Below are positions 17,125 to 27,377 of a stretch of 64,000 nt of DNA, one piece after another. The stretch's first letter is position 1; the number at the start of each line of letters is the position of its first letter. The translations under genes were made by a program, and so were the position numbers. The stretch is taken from positions 310,001-374,000 of the forward strand of contig NZ_JAACFT010000001.1 in the NCBI RefSeq assembly GCF_029051685.1, written 5' to 3'. Under the pieces are notes generated by a model, which ran no database searches, was not told the origin of the DNA, and was given only the letters and a program-made list of their open reading frames with translations. Origin of the DNA: Bradyrhizobium sp. CSA207 (lineage in GTDB: Bacteria; Pseudomonadota; Alphaproteobacteria; Rhizobiales; Xanthobacteraceae).

Positions 17125-19092
17125 ATGGATTCCGTGAACGCGACCGCCCGCGAAGTCCAAAAATCCAGAACGTTGGAATCGAGCATTGCGTCGGCCACGC
17201 AAGGCGTCCTCCGCTTCCAGCAATCCGACGGCCACTGGGTCTTCGAGCTCGAAGCCGATTGCACGATTCCGGCCGAGTACATCTTGCTGCGCCATTATCT
17301 CGCAGAGCCCGTCGACACGGTGCTCGAGGCCAAGATCGGCAACTACCTGCGACGCGTCCAGGGCGCCCATGGCGGCTGGCCGCTGGTGCATGACGGCGAG
17401 TTCGACATGAGCGCCAGCGTGAAATCCTACTTCGCGCTGAAGATGATCGGTGATTCCATCGACGCGCCGCATATGGTACGCGCGCGCGAGGCGATCCACG
17501 CCCGCGGCGGCGCCATCCACAGCAACGTCTTCACGCGCTTCATGCTGGCAATGTTCGGCGTCGTGACGTGGCGCGCGGCGCCGGTGCTGCCGATCGAGAT
17601 CGTGCTGCTGCCGTTCTGGTCGCCGTTCCACATCAACAAGATCTCCTACTGGGCGCGCACCACCATGGTGCCCCTGATGGTGCTCGCTGCGCTCAAGCCG
17701 CGCGCGAAGAATTCGAAAGGCGTCGGCATCGACGAGTTGTTCCTGCAGGATCCGCGCTCGATCGGGATGACCGCCAAGGCGCCGCACCAGAGCATGGCCT
17801 GGTTCGTGCTGTTTCGCGCGCTCGACGGCATCCTGCGCGTGGTCGAACCGATGTTTCCGAACAGCCTGCGCAAGCGCGCCATCGATGCGGCGCTCGCCTT
17901 CATCGAGGAGCGGCTGAACGGCGAGGACGGCATGGGCGCGATCTATCCGCCGATGGCCAACATCGTCATGATGTACGACGCGCTCGGCAAGGACGAGAAT
18001 TATCCGCCGCGCGCGGTCACGCGCCGGGGCATCGACAAGCTCCTCGTCATCCGCGAGGAGGAGGCCTATTGCCAGCCCTGCGTCTCGCCGGTGTGGGATA
18101 CGACGCTGACGGCGCACGCGCTGCTCGAGGCCGGCAACGCAGAGGCCGTGCCGGCTGCCAAACGCGGCCTCGACTGGCTGATCCCGAAGCAGGAGCTCGA
18201 GGTCAAGGGCGACTGGGCCGTGAAGCGGCCCGACGTGCGTCCGGGCGGCTGGGCCTTCCAGTACAACAACGCCTATTATCCCGATCTCGACGACACCGCG
18301 GTGGTGGTGATGTCGATGGACCGCATGCGGCGCGAGCACGGCGCCACCGGCTATGATGCTGCCATCGATCGCGGCCGGGAATGGATCGAGGGGATGCAGA
18401 GCGACGACGGCGGCTGGGCCGCCTTCGACGTCAACAATCTCGAATATTATCTGAACAACATCCCGTTCTCCGACCACGGCGCGCTGCTCGATCCGCCGAC
18501 CGAGGACGTCACCGCCCGCTGCATCTCCATGCTGGCCCAGCTCGGCGAGACCGCGCAGACCAGCAAGCACGTGGCCGATGGGGTCGCCTACCTCAGGAAG
18601 ACCCAGCATCCCGAGGGCTCCTGGTACGGCCGTTGGGGGATGAACTTCATCTACGGCACCTGGTCGGTGCTCTGCGCCCTGAACATGGCCGGCGTCCGCC
18701 ACGACGACCCGATGATCCGGAAGGCCGCTGGCTGGCTGGCCTCAATCCAGAACGCGGACGGCGGCTGGGGCGAGGACGCCGTCAGCTACCGGCTCGACTA
18801 CAAGGGGTGGGAGGCGGCGCCCTCGACCGCCTCGCAAACGGCATGGGCCTTGCTTGCCTTGATGGCCGCAGGCGAGGTTGATCACCCGGCCGTCGCCCGC
18901 GGGGTGGAGTACCTGATTGCAACACAGAACGAAAAAGGACTGTGGGACGAGCAGCGGTATACGGCCACAGGCTTCCCCCGTGTATTCTATCTACGGTACC
19001 ATGGGTACGCGAAGTTCTTCCCGCTGTGGGCGTTGGCGCGGTATCGGAACTTGCGGGACACCAACAGCAGGGTGGTAGGGGTCGGAATGTGA
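17125..19092 (+). CDS. shc: Squalene-hopene cyclase
   Basis: The cyclase turns squalene into hopene/hopanol. 655 residues, standard length. It has an N-terminal amphipathic segment, repeated QW motifs (QSDGHWVFELEAD, QGAHGGWPLV, QSDDGGWAAFDVNN, QHPEGSWYGRWG, QNADGGWGED, QNEKGLWDE) that brace the double alpha-barrel, and the catalytic DxDD motif as YPDLDDTAV (Asp387, Asp389, Asp390). It is a peripheral membrane enzyme of the cytoplasmic membrane. It starts 65 bases after hpnE with no terminator between, and its stop overlaps the hpnG start. Confidence 0.98.
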   Translation: MDSVNATAREVQKSRTLESSIASATQGVLRFQQSDGHWVFELEADCTIPAEYILLRHYLAEPVDTVLEAKIGNYLRRVQGAHGGWPLVHDGEFDMSASVKSYFALKMIGDSIDAPHMVRAREAIHARGGAIHSNVFTRFMLAMFGVVTWRAAPVLPIEIVLLPFWSPFHINKISYWARTTMVPLMVLAALKPRAKNSKGVGIDELFLQDPRSIGMTAKAPHQSMAWFVLFRALDGILRVVEPMFPNSLRKRAIDAALAFIEERLNGEDGMGAIYPPMANIVMMYDALGKDENYPPRAVTRRGIDKLLVIREEEAYCQPCVSPVWDTTLTAHALLEAGNAEAVPAAKRGLDWLIPKQELEVKGDWAVKRPDVRPGGWAFQYNNAYYPDLDDTAVVVMSMDRMRREHGATGYDAAIDRGREWIEGMQSDDGGWAAFDVNNLEYYLNNIPFSDHGALLDPPTEDVTARCISMLAQLGETAQTSKHVADGVAYLRKTQHPEGSWYGRWGMNFIYGTWSVLCALNMAGVRHDDPMIRKAAGWLASIQNADGGWGEDAVSYRLDYKGWEAAPSTASQTAWALLALMAAGEVDHPAVARGVEYLIATQNEKGLWDEQRYTATGFPRVFYLRYHGYAKFFPLWALARYRNLRDTNSRVVGVGM

Positions 19093-19838
19093 CTTTGGGG
19101 ACGGGGGACTATGTTACCGCGGGCAATGCCATTGATCCGCGGCCAATATTGATTGTGACTGGACTGGTTCAGGAGGCCCGCATCGCGGCAGGGCCCGGAA
19201 TGGCTGTCATCTGCTCGTCCAGCAGCCCGACCCAGTTGCGCGCGCTCCTGACGGTGCTGGATCCCGAGACGATTCGCGGCGTCATTTCCTTCGGCGTGGC
19301 CGGCGGGCTCGACCCGGCGCTGCGCTCCGGCGACGTCGTGGTGGCGACCGAGGTGCTGGCGGGCGATGCACGCTGGGCTGCCGGGCTGTCGCTTGGCGAC
19401 GACCTCATCGAGCGTCTGACGTCAGGACGCCGCCGCGTGGTGCGGCGCAGCCTCGCCGGCGCGGAAGAAGTGGTCACCGGCCGGTCCTGCAAGGCGGCGC
19501 TGCATTCGGAGACTGGAGCGGCAGCCGTCGACATGGAGAGCCATATCGCGGCCGCCTACGCCGCCGAGGCCGGGCTGCCCTTTGCCGCGGTCCGGGTCAT
19601 CAGCGATCCCGCCCACCGCGCGCTACCGGCGCTGGCCCGCGCTGCCATCAAGCCGAACGGCCAGATCGACCTTTTCGCCGTGCTGCGCGGCATCGTGCGC
19701 AATCCGGCAGCGCTGCACGGACTGGTCTCGACCGGCCTCGACTTCAACCGCGCGCTGCGTAGCTTGCGCGGCTGCCGCGACTTCCTGATCGGCACCGAAC
19801 TCGCCGACAGCGCGGATTTGGTGCCCGAGACGGTTTGA
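19089..19838 (+). CDS. hpnG: Adenosylhopane nucleosidase/phosphorylase
   Basis: HpnG removes adenine from adenosylhopane to give (phospho)ribosylhopane, the precursor of bacteriohopanetetrol. 249 residues of the nucleoside phosphorylase fold: ILIVTGLVQEARIAAGPGM at the N-terminus, GVISFGVAGGLDPALRSGDVVVATEV, and the ribose-binding AAVDMESHIAAAYAAEAGLPFAAVRVISD. The start is GTG 19089, overlapping the shc TGA in GTGA; an earlier in-frame start at 18942 lies inside shc and is rejected. It is the last gene of the operon, ending at a strong terminator. Confidence 0.93.
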   Translation: MTLGTGDYVTAGNAIDPRPILIVTGLVQEARIAAGPGMAVICSSSSPTQLRALLTVLDPETIRGVISFGVAGGLDPALRSGDVVVATEVLAGDARWAAGLSLGDDLIERLTSGRRRVVRRSLAGAEEVVTGRSCKAALHSETGAAAVDMESHIAAAYAAEAGLPFAAVRVISDPAHRALPALARAAIKPNGQIDLFAVLRGIVRNPAALHGLVSTGLDFNRALRSLRGCRDFLIGTELADSADLVPETV

Positions 19839-19858
19839 GCTTTTCGATCTGACAACAG

Positions 19859-19895
19859 AAAAGGCCCGGTCGCGCTGGCGACCGGGCCTTTTTCG
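19859..19895 (+). terminator. Bidirectional terminator between hpnG and hpnH
   Basis: A 15-base perfect stem (AAAAGGCCCGGTCGC at 19859-19873, GCTG loop, complementary arm 19878-19892) with A-rich and T-rich flanks lies between the convergent ends of hpnG (19838) and hpnH (19915) and can stop transcription from both sides. Confidence 0.9.
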
Positions 19896-19914
19896 TTCGT
19901 GCCGACTCGCGCGC

Positions 19915-21075
<1,161 letters not shown>

Positions 21076-21110
21076 TACAAGTTTCTTTCTGGGCTTGGAA
21101 TTCGGGTAGG

Positions 21111-22037
21111 TCAGCTCGCGGCCAGTTCGGCCGGAAGCCGGAATTCGATGTTTTCCTCGCGGCCCGGGAGCACCGAGACCGTCACGGGTCCGATCCGCCG
21201 CAGAGCTTCGATCACGTCATCCACCAATACCTCGGGCGCCGAGGCGCCGGCCGTGAGGCCGACGGTCCTGGCACCTTTCAACCACTCCGGATCGAGCTTG
21301 CTGCCATCGGCGATCAGATAACTCGCGACGCCGGCCTCGGTGCCGATTTCGCGGAGCCGATTCGAGTTCGAGCTATTGGCGGCGCCCACCACCAAGATCA
21401 CGTCGACCAGCTTGCTCAGGTCCCTTACCGCAGATTGGCGGTTCTGTGTCGCATAGCAGATATCCCGGATGTCGGGGCCTTGAATGTCTGTAAATCTGGC
21501 CTGAAGGGCCGCGATAATGTCCCTGGTGTCGTCGACCGACAGCGTGGTCTGGGTGATGTAGGCCACTGGCGTATCTGCAGGCAGTGTCAGCGCCTTAACC
21601 TCTTCAACGCTCTGGACCAGCAGCACCGGCCCCGGAACCTGGCCCATCGTGCCCTCGACCTCGGGATGGCCGGCATGGCCGATCAGGATCAGGGTGCGAC
21701 CCTTGCTGATGTAGCGCTTCCCCTGATTGTGAACTTTCGTGACCAGGGGGCAGGTGGCATTCAGCACCGGAAGGTCGCGTGCGGCGGCCTCTTCCTCGAC
21801 GCTGCGGGCGACGCCATGGGCGCTGAACACGGTCACGGCCTTGGGCGGCACCTCGGACAGCTCCTCGACGAAGATCGCGCCTTTGTTCTTCAGGCTCTCG
21901 ACGACGTATTTATTGTGCACGATCTCATGCCGCACGTAGACGGGCGGGCCGTACTTCTGCAGGGCCCGTTCCACGATCTCGATCGCACGCACCACGCCCG
22001 CGCAGAAGCCGCGCGGTTGCGCCAGATAAACTTCCAT
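21111..22037 (-). CDS. ispH: 4-hydroxy-3-methylbut-2-enyl diphosphate reductase
   Basis: IspH (LytB) performs the last step of the MEP pathway, giving IPP and DMAPP. 308 residues from ATG 22037 ([26 protein letters not shown]); a TTG at 22055 in the same frame is less likely. The three iron-sulfur ligands are C12 (PRGFCAG), C96 ([11 protein letters not shown]) and C194 ([10 protein letters not shown]), and SSNSNRL is present. Pairing with hpnH puts precursor supply and hopanoid extension in one transcript. A second ispH elsewhere in the genome is possible and cannot be checked here. Confidence 0.96.
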   Translation of the reverse strand: MEVYLAQPRGFCAGVVRAIEIVERALQKYGPPVYVRHEIVHNKYVVESLKNKGAIFVEELSEVPPKAVTVFSAHGVARSVEEEAAARDLPVLNATCPLVTKVHNQGKRYISKGRTLILIGHAGHPEVEGTMGQVPGPVLLVQSVEEVKALTLPADTPVAYITQTTLSVDDTRDIIAALQARFTDIQGPDIRDICYATQNRQSAVRDLSKLVDVILVVGAANSSNSNRLREIGTEAGVASYLIADGSKLDPEWLKGARTVGLTAGASAPEVLVDDVIEALRRIGPVTVSVLPGREENIEFRLPAELAAS

Positions 22038-22499
22038 TGGCTGCCCATCACGCAAGTTGCACCAATCCGCTCAATCGTCCCCAGCGGCAATCCGATAGCT
22101 ACCAATGAGTTGCAATATCCGCACCATTGGTTCGCGTAGGCGGTAGCTGCCCACCCGCTTGGGGTTCCGAGCGGAGGAGGGCACAGCACTTTGTGTCAAA
22201 AAATCGGCAGCAAGGAAAGGTGCAAGCACGCGGGGTTCCATATCAGGGCAAGTTTCCGGTATTATAGTAGTCGAGGACCAACCAAGCCATGGCGGCATTT
22301 TGTGCTCGCCCCTCCGTCACTTTCCCGCCTCAAGTCCCCGTCTATACCGGCCACCCGCATGATTTTGCCTCGCTCTCCAAGCCGTTTACTTCGAACCTTG
22401 TTCCGGCGACTGCCACTCAAAACAGCAATAGGTTTCGCCTGGGAACTCCGATAAACAGCGGGCGTTTCCGGCAAGCTGTTAACCGCAGAAAGAAAAGAA
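22038..22499. other. Divergent promoter region between ispH and hpnN
   Basis: About 460 bases between divergent genes. A TATTAT box at 22260-22265 could be a -10 element toward hpnN, but no good -35 stands at the right distance. Short frames through here (for example on the plus strand from 22191 or 22289) lack ribosome binding sites and look like chance. The region before 22500 is purine-rich (AGAAAGAAAAGAA), a weak ribosome binding site for the GTG start of hpnN. Confidence 0.4.
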
Positions 22500-25088
22500 G
22501 TGCTGCAAAGCGTCGTCGTTGCCATCGTCAGGGCCTGCACCCGGTTTGCCTCCCTCGTCGTCGTCCTCGGGCTCCTGCTGGCGGTGGGAGCGGGCTACTA
22601 CACGTCGCGGCACTTCGCCATCAACACCGACATCAATTCGCTGATTGCCCAAAATCTGGACTGGCGCCAGCGCGACCAGCAGTTCGACCGCTCCTTCGAC
22701 CGGGATGCGACGATCACGGCTGTCGTCGAGGCCAGGACGCCGGAGATGGCGAGCGCGGCGGCGGATGCGCTCTTTGCCAAGCTGAAGGACGACAAGACCA
22801 ACTTCCAGTCGGTGCAGCAGCTCGGCTCCGGTGAGTTCTTCGAGAAGAACGGCCTGTTGTTCCTGCCGACCGAGGAGGTCGGCAAGATCACCGGCCAGTT
22901 TGAATCCGCGGCACCCCTGATCGAGATCATGGCCGGCGATCCCTCGATCCGCGGCCTGACCGGCGCGCTGGAAACGGGACTTGCCGGCGTCAAGCGCGGC
23001 CAGGTCAAGCTCGACAACACTGGGCGTCCCTTCAATCTGATCGCGCAGACGGTCGAGACCGTGCTCAACAAGGGCAATGCCAGCTTCTCCTGGCGTGAGC
23101 TCGTCAGCGACGAGCCGCTGTCGGATTCGGACAAGCGCACCTTCATCGAGTTCAAGCCGGTCCTCGACTACAACGCGCTGGAGCCCGGCAAGGACGCCAC
23201 CGACGCGATCCGCAAGACTGCGGCCGAGCTGAATTTCCCGACGAAATATCAGGCGCGTGTGCGGCTGACCGGCCCGGTGCCGATCGCCAATGAGGAATAT
23301 GCCACCGTACAGGAGGGCGCCGTCGTCAACGGCATCGGCACCGTGCTCGTCGTGCTGCTCATCCTATGGCTGGCACTGCACTCGGCGAAGATCATCTTCG
23401 CGGTGTTCATCAATCTCTTCGTCGGCCTTGCGCTGACGACTGCCGCCGGCCTGATGATGGTCGGCTCGCTCAATTTGCTGTCGATCGCGTTCGCGGTGCT
23501 GTTCGTCGGGCTCGGCGTCGACTTCGGCATCCAGTACAGCGTCCGCTACCGCTCCGAGCGCTACAAGCACAACGATCTCACCGGCGCGCTGGTGCTGGCG
23601 GCGAAGCGCTCGGCGGTGCCGCTGTCGCTCGCGGCGATGGCGACCGCGGCCGGGTTTCTCTGCTTCATCCCCACCGACTACAAGGGCATTGCCGAACTAG
23701 GCCAGATCGCGGGCGTCGGCATGCTGGTGGCCTTCATCTCCTCGATCACCGTACTGCCGGCGCTCTTGAAGCTTCTGAATCCGCCCGGCGAGCAGGAGCC
23801 GGTCGGCTACGCCTTCCTGGCGCCGCTCGATCATTTCCTGGAGAGGCATCGTGTGCTGATTGTCGGCGGCACGTTGCTCCTGGCGCTCGGCGGCCTGCCG
23901 TTGCTCTACTTCATGAAGTTCGACTTCAACCCCATGAACCTGCGCAACCCGAGGGCCGAGTCGATCGCGACTTTCCTCGACCTGCGCAACGATCCCAACA
24001 CCGGCGCCAACGCCATCAACGTGATGACGACGTCCGAGGAGCAGGCCAAACAGGTCGAGGCGAAGCTGGAGAAGGTGCCCGAGGTGCTGCGGGTGATGTC
24101 GCTCAACAGCTTCGTGCCGGAGGACCAGCCGCCGAAGCTGAAGCTGCTCGCGCAGGGCGCCAAGGTGCTGAACCCAGCGCTCAATCCGGACCAGATCGAC
24201 GCGGCGCCCTCGGACCAGGAGAACGTCGAGTCGCTGAGATCCGCCGTCGACAATCTGCGCAGGACTGCCGGCGACGCGAAGGGCCCCGGCGCAGTTGCCT
24301 CGCGCCGGCTTGCGGATGGGCTCGAGAAGCTCGCCAATGCGGATGAGGCCATGCGCAACAAGGCGCAGGACGTATTCGTGACGCCGATGAAGATCGTGTT
24401 CGATCAGCTCCGGAACGCAATGCAGGCCGAACCGGTTACTCTGAACTCGCTGCCGCCCGATCTCATCAGCGCCTGGAAGAGCAAGGACGGCATCATCCGC
24501 GTCGAAGCACTGCCGAAGGGCGATCCCAACGACAACGACACGCTGCGTAAGTTCGCGGCAGCCGTGCTCGTCGCCGAGCCGACCGCGATTGGCGGGCCGG
24601 TCTCGATCCTGAAATCCGGCGACACAGTGGTGAGGGCGTTCATCCACGCCGGCATCTACGCGCTGCTGGTGATCGGCTTGCTGTTGTGGATCACGCTGCG
24701 CCGGTTCGTCGACGTGCTGATGACGCTGGTGCCGCTTCTGGTTGCGGGCGCGGTGACACTTGAGATCTGCGTGTTGATCGGACTGCCGCTCAACTTCGCC
24801 AACATCGTCGCGTTCCCGCTGCTGCTCGGCGTCGGCGTCGCCTTCAAGATCTATTATGTCGTGGCCTGGCGCTCAGGTAGAACAAACCTGCTCCAGACCA
24901 GCCTGACGCGTGCGATCTTTTTCAGCGCGCTGACGACGGCGACCGCGTTCGGCAGCCTGTGGCTGTCGAGCCATCCCGGTACGTCCAGCATGGGCAAGCT
25001 GCTGGCGCTCTCGCTGGTGACGACGCTCGCCGCCGTGCTGCTGTTCCAGCCGGCCCTAATGGGCAAACCCCGTAATCTCAGGGAGTAG
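22500..25088 (+). CDS. hpnN: Hopanoid transporter HpnN, RND family
   Basis: HpnN moves hopanoids from the inner to the outer membrane. 862 residues from GTG 22500: TM1 (about 15-35), a large periplasmic domain (about 40-270), TM2-6 (from GTVLVVLLILWLAL through FVGLGVDFGIQYSVRYRSERY to ISSITVLPALLKLL), a second periplasmic domain (about 460-710) and the final TM bundle (ALLVIGLLLWITLRRFVDVLMTLVPLL to LFQPALMG). GLGVDFGIQ is the TM4 signature of the family. It ends convergently, overlapping the DUF2147 gene by 33 bases, so the two mRNAs are complementary at their ends. No outer-membrane partner is adjacent. Confidence 0.92.
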   Translation: MLQSVVVAIVRACTRFASLVVVLGLLLAVGAGYYTSRHFAINTDINSLIAQNLDWRQRDQQFDRSFDRDATITAVVEARTPEMASAAADALFAKLKDDKTNFQSVQQLGSGEFFEKNGLLFLPTEEVGKITGQFESAAPLIEIMAGDPSIRGLTGALETGLAGVKRGQVKLDNTGRPFNLIAQTVETVLNKGNASFSWRELVSDEPLSDSDKRTFIEFKPVLDYNALEPGKDATDAIRKTAAELNFPTKYQARVRLTGPVPIANEEYATVQEGAVVNGIGTVLVVLLILWLALHSAKIIFAVFINLFVGLALTTAAGLMMVGSLNLLSIAFAVLFVGLGVDFGIQYSVRYRSERYKHNDLTGALVLAAKRSAVPLSLAAMATAAGFLCFIPTDYKGIAELGQIAGVGMLVAFISSITVLPALLKLLNPPGEQEPVGYAFLAPLDHFLERHRVLIVGGTLLLALGGLPLLYFMKFDFNPMNLRNPRAESIATFLDLRNDPNTGANAINVMTTSEEQAKQVEAKLEKVPEVLRVMSLNSFVPEDQPPKLKLLAQGAKVLNPALNPDQIDAAPSDQENVESLRSAVDNLRRTAGDAKGPGAVASRRLADGLEKLANADEAMRNKAQDVFVTPMKIVFDQLRNAMQAEPVTLNSLPPDLISAWKSKDGIIRVEALPKGDPNDNDTLRKFAAAVLVAEPTAIGGPVSILKSGDTVVRAFIHAGIYALLVIGLLLWITLRRFVDVLMTLVPLLVAGAVTLEICVLIGLPLNFANIVAFPLLLGVGVAFKIYYVVAWRSGRTNLLQTSLTRAIFFSALTTATAFGSLWLSSHPGTSSMGKLLALSLVTTLAAVLLFQPALMGKPRNLRE

Positions 25089-25691
25089 GCAGATGTCGCC
25101 GACGGCGTCGGCGGCGCCTTTCTGACCCGGCTTGGCTGCAGCGGTGCTCTTCGGGGCTGCGGTCGTCGGGGCAGGTGCGGCGGCCATCGCCGTTCCTGCG
25201 GCTTTGGGCGCCGCGCCGGTGGTCTTCGGCGCGCCGCCCTTGGCGGCGGTGTTGGTGGGGCTCAAAGGGATCGGTGGGCCGACCCGCGTCCAGGTCTCGC
25301 CGCCGCAGAGGAACCCCATCACGCAGCCCTTGATTTCGAGCTGGTCGCTACCGACCGGCGTGATGGTTGCGCTGTAGAGCTGGCCATCGTTCGCGTTGTA
25401 GACCTGTCCTTCCCACTGATCGGCGCCGGCCTTCTTCCTCATGTCGATCAGGGTGGCCATGCCCAGCGTCGGCCTGTTCTTTTTTGACACATCCGGATTG
25501 TTCTCGTCGCGGCCGCCAGGCTGCTTTTCCCAAGAGACTGCGCCCCACATGCTGCCATTGCACTGGGCAACACGAATGTTGGCGACGCCGTCGGCGACCC
25601 GCCAGTCGCCGGTCGGGTCCGCGGCCAGCGCGGGGCTCAGGCAAGTGAAACCGCCAGCCAGCAATATTCCGGTGTAAATGGTCAAACGCAT
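25056..25691 (-). CDS. DUF2147-domain secreted protein with Ala/Pro/Lys tail
   Basis: 211 residues from ATG 25691 (MRLTIYTGILLAGG), preceded by AAGGAA. A signal peptide (cleavage near SPALAADP) is followed by a DUF2147 domain: DPTGDWRVADGVANIRVAQCNGSMWGAVSWEKQPGG, PTLGMATLIDMRKKAGADQWEGQVYNANDGQLYSATI, EIKGCVMGFLCGGETWTRV. The tail (about 150-195) is low complexity, rich in Ala, Pro, Thr and Lys. In the family this is a small beta-barrel of unknown function in the periplasm or outer membrane. Its last 11 codons overlap the hpnN end on the other strand. Confidence 0.85.
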   Translation of the reverse strand: MRLTIYTGILLAGGFTCLSPALAADPTGDWRVADGVANIRVAQCNGSMWGAVSWEKQPGGRDENNPDVSKKNRPTLGMATLIDMRKKAGADQWEGQVYNANDGQLYSATITPVGSDQLEIKGCVMGFLCGGETWTRVGPPIPLSPTNTAAKGGAPKTTGAAPKAAGTAMAAAPAPTTAAPKSTAAAKPGQKGAADAVGDICLLPEITGFAH

Positions 25692-25833
25692 GAGTGTTCC
25701 TTGGCAGTGCAACATGGTCTAAAGCTGTGCTTGCGAAGATGGTCCGAAAAAGGGCAAAAGGCCGCACAGGCCCTTTTCCGTTTGCTGACCGTTTTCAGTT
25801 GACGAAGCGGCCCTCAATCGAAGTATGTAGCGG

Positions 25834-27225
25834 ATGAACAGTCCAAATCCAGACATGTCTCAGCTGTTCGCGGACCGTCAGGCCCAGCGGAGCTCCCTGC
25901 ATAACCGGTACCTGAACGAGCAGTTCGTTCGGGTCCTGAAGACGATCGGCTACGACGTCGGCTTCCAGAAGGGGCAGGGACAGTATCTCTACGATCGCGA
26001 CGGCGCGCGCTATCTCGACCTGTTGTCCGGCTTCGGCGTGTTCGCGATCGGGCGCAATCATCCGGTCATGCGCGAGGCGCTCAAGAGCGTGCTCGATGCC
26101 GACCTGCCCAATCTGGTCCAATTCGACGTCTCGGTGCTCGCCGGTGTGCTCGCCGAGCGGCTTTTGAAATACGTTCCCTATCTCGACAAGGCGTTCTTCG
26201 CCAATTCCGGCGCCGAATGCGTCGAGGCGGCGATCAAGTTCGCCCGCGGCGCCACCGGGCGGCCCGGGATCGTCTATTGCGCCCATGCCTATCACGGCCT
26301 GACCTATGGCGCGCTGTCGCTGACCGGTGATTCGAACTTCCGCGGCGGTTTCGAGCCGCTGCTGCCGGGCTGCACCTCGGTCCCCTTCAACGATCTGGCC
26401 GCGCTCGAAAAGGCGCTGGCCTCGCGCGAAGTGGCCGCTTTCATCGTCGAGCCGATCCAGGGCAAGGGCGTCAACATGCCCTCCGACGAGTTCCTGCCGG
26501 GCGCGGCCGCGCTCTGCAAGAAATACGGCACGCTGTTTGTCGCCGACGAGATCCAGACCGGCATGGGCCGCACCGGCCGCTTCCTTGCGGTCGAGCACTG
26601 GAACGTCGAGCCCGACATGGTGCTGCTGTCGAAGTCGCTGTCGGGCGGCCATGTGCCGGTCGGCGCGGTGCTGACGCGCAAGAGCATCTTCGACAAGATC
26701 TTCAACCAGATGGACCGTGCGGTGGTGCACGGCTCCACCTTCTCCAAGAACGACCTCGCAATGGCCGCGGGCATCGCCACGCTCGATGTCATGGAATCCG
26801 AGAAGCTGATCGAGTCCGCCGCCAAGCGCGGCGCCGAGCTGCGGCTGGCCCTGACGCGGATGGTGCCCGGCTACGAGCTGATGAAGGAAGTGCGCGGCAA
26901 GGGCCTGATGATCGGCATCGAGTTCGGCCCACCGAAATCGCTGCGCCTGAAGGCCTCATGGAACGTGCTGGAGGCGGCCAACAAGGGCTTGTTCTGCCAG
27001 CTCATCACGGTGCCGCTGTTCAAGGATCACAAGATCCTGACCCAGGTCGCCGGTCACGGCAGCCATACCATCAAGCTGTTGCCGCCGCTCACGATCACCG
27101 AAGAAGACTGTAGTTGGATCGAGCGCGCCTTCGACGACGTCATCGCCGGCAGCCACAAGGTCCCCGGCGCGATCTGGTCGCTCGGCAAGACACTGGTGGA
27201 CAACGCGGTGAGAAGGTCGGCCTGA
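25834..27225 (+). CDS. hpnO: Aminobacteriohopanetriol aminotransferase
   Basis: HpnO is a PLP-dependent class III aminotransferase that aminates ribosylhopane to aminobacteriohopanetriol. 463 residues: YLYDRDGARYLDLLSGFGVFAIGRNHP, FFANSGAECVEAAIKFARG (phosphate binding), IVEPIQGKGV, FVADEIQTGMGRTGRF (Asp238 pairs with the PLP nitrogen), and VLLSKSLSGGHVPVGAVLTR with the PLP lysine K267. Adjacency to hpnN and the cluster supports HpnO over ornithine-type homologues, though sequence alone cannot fix the substrate. It ends shortly before a dispersed palindromic repeat. Confidence 0.9.
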   Translation: MNSPNPDMSQLFADRQAQRSSLHNRYLNEQFVRVLKTIGYDVGFQKGQGQYLYDRDGARYLDLLSGFGVFAIGRNHPVMREALKSVLDADLPNLVQFDVSVLAGVLAERLLKYVPYLDKAFFANSGAECVEAAIKFARGATGRPGIVYCAHAYHGLTYGALSLTGDSNFRGGFEPLLPGCTSVPFNDLAALEKALASREVAAFIVEPIQGKGVNMPSDEFLPGAAALCKKYGTLFVADEIQTGMGRTGRFLAVEHWNVEPDMVLLSKSLSGGHVPVGAVLTRKSIFDKIFNQMDRAVVHGSTFSKNDLAMAAGIATLDVMESEKLIESAAKRGAELRLALTRMVPGYELMKEVRGKGLMIGIEFGPPKSLRLKASWNVLEAANKGLFCQLITVPLFKDHKILTQVAGHGSHTIKLLPPLTITEEDCSWIERAFDDVIAGSHKVPGAIWSLGKTLVDNAVRRSA

Positions 27226-27251
27226 TTTCCTGCCGAGTCTTTTCGACGATC

Positions 27252-27366
27252 GTCATTGCGAGCGTAGCGAAGCAATCCAGACTACCTCCGAAGAGACAGT
27301 CTGGATTGCTTCGTCGCATCAGCGCAAAATTGCTTCGCAATTTTGTCGCGAGCTCCTCGCAATGAC
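27252..27366. repeat. Dispersed palindromic intergenic repeat (GTCATTGCGAG type)
   Basis: A long inverted repeat: GTCATTGCGAG at the left pairs with CTCGCAATGAC at the right, AGCAATCCAGACT pairs with AGTCTGGATTGCT inside, and a minor AAAATTGCTTCGCAATTTT hairpin follows. This wording is familiar from many intergenic regions of Bradyrhizobium and Rhodopseudomonas. It lies between the convergent hpnO and anti-sigma genes and may act as a terminator-like RNA fold. Confidence 0.8.
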
Positions 27367-27377
27367 GGTGGAGGCCG

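Noticed and set aside
17104..18702. A 532-codon minus-strand frame opposite shc
   Set aside because: Shadow of squalene-hopene cyclase; the protein is highly biased (Ala, Arg, His, Asp, Gly) and unlike any known fold.
22191..22454. Short plus-strand frames in the ispH-hpnN gap
   Set aside because: They lack ribosome binding sites and family resemblance, and overlap each other in different frames.
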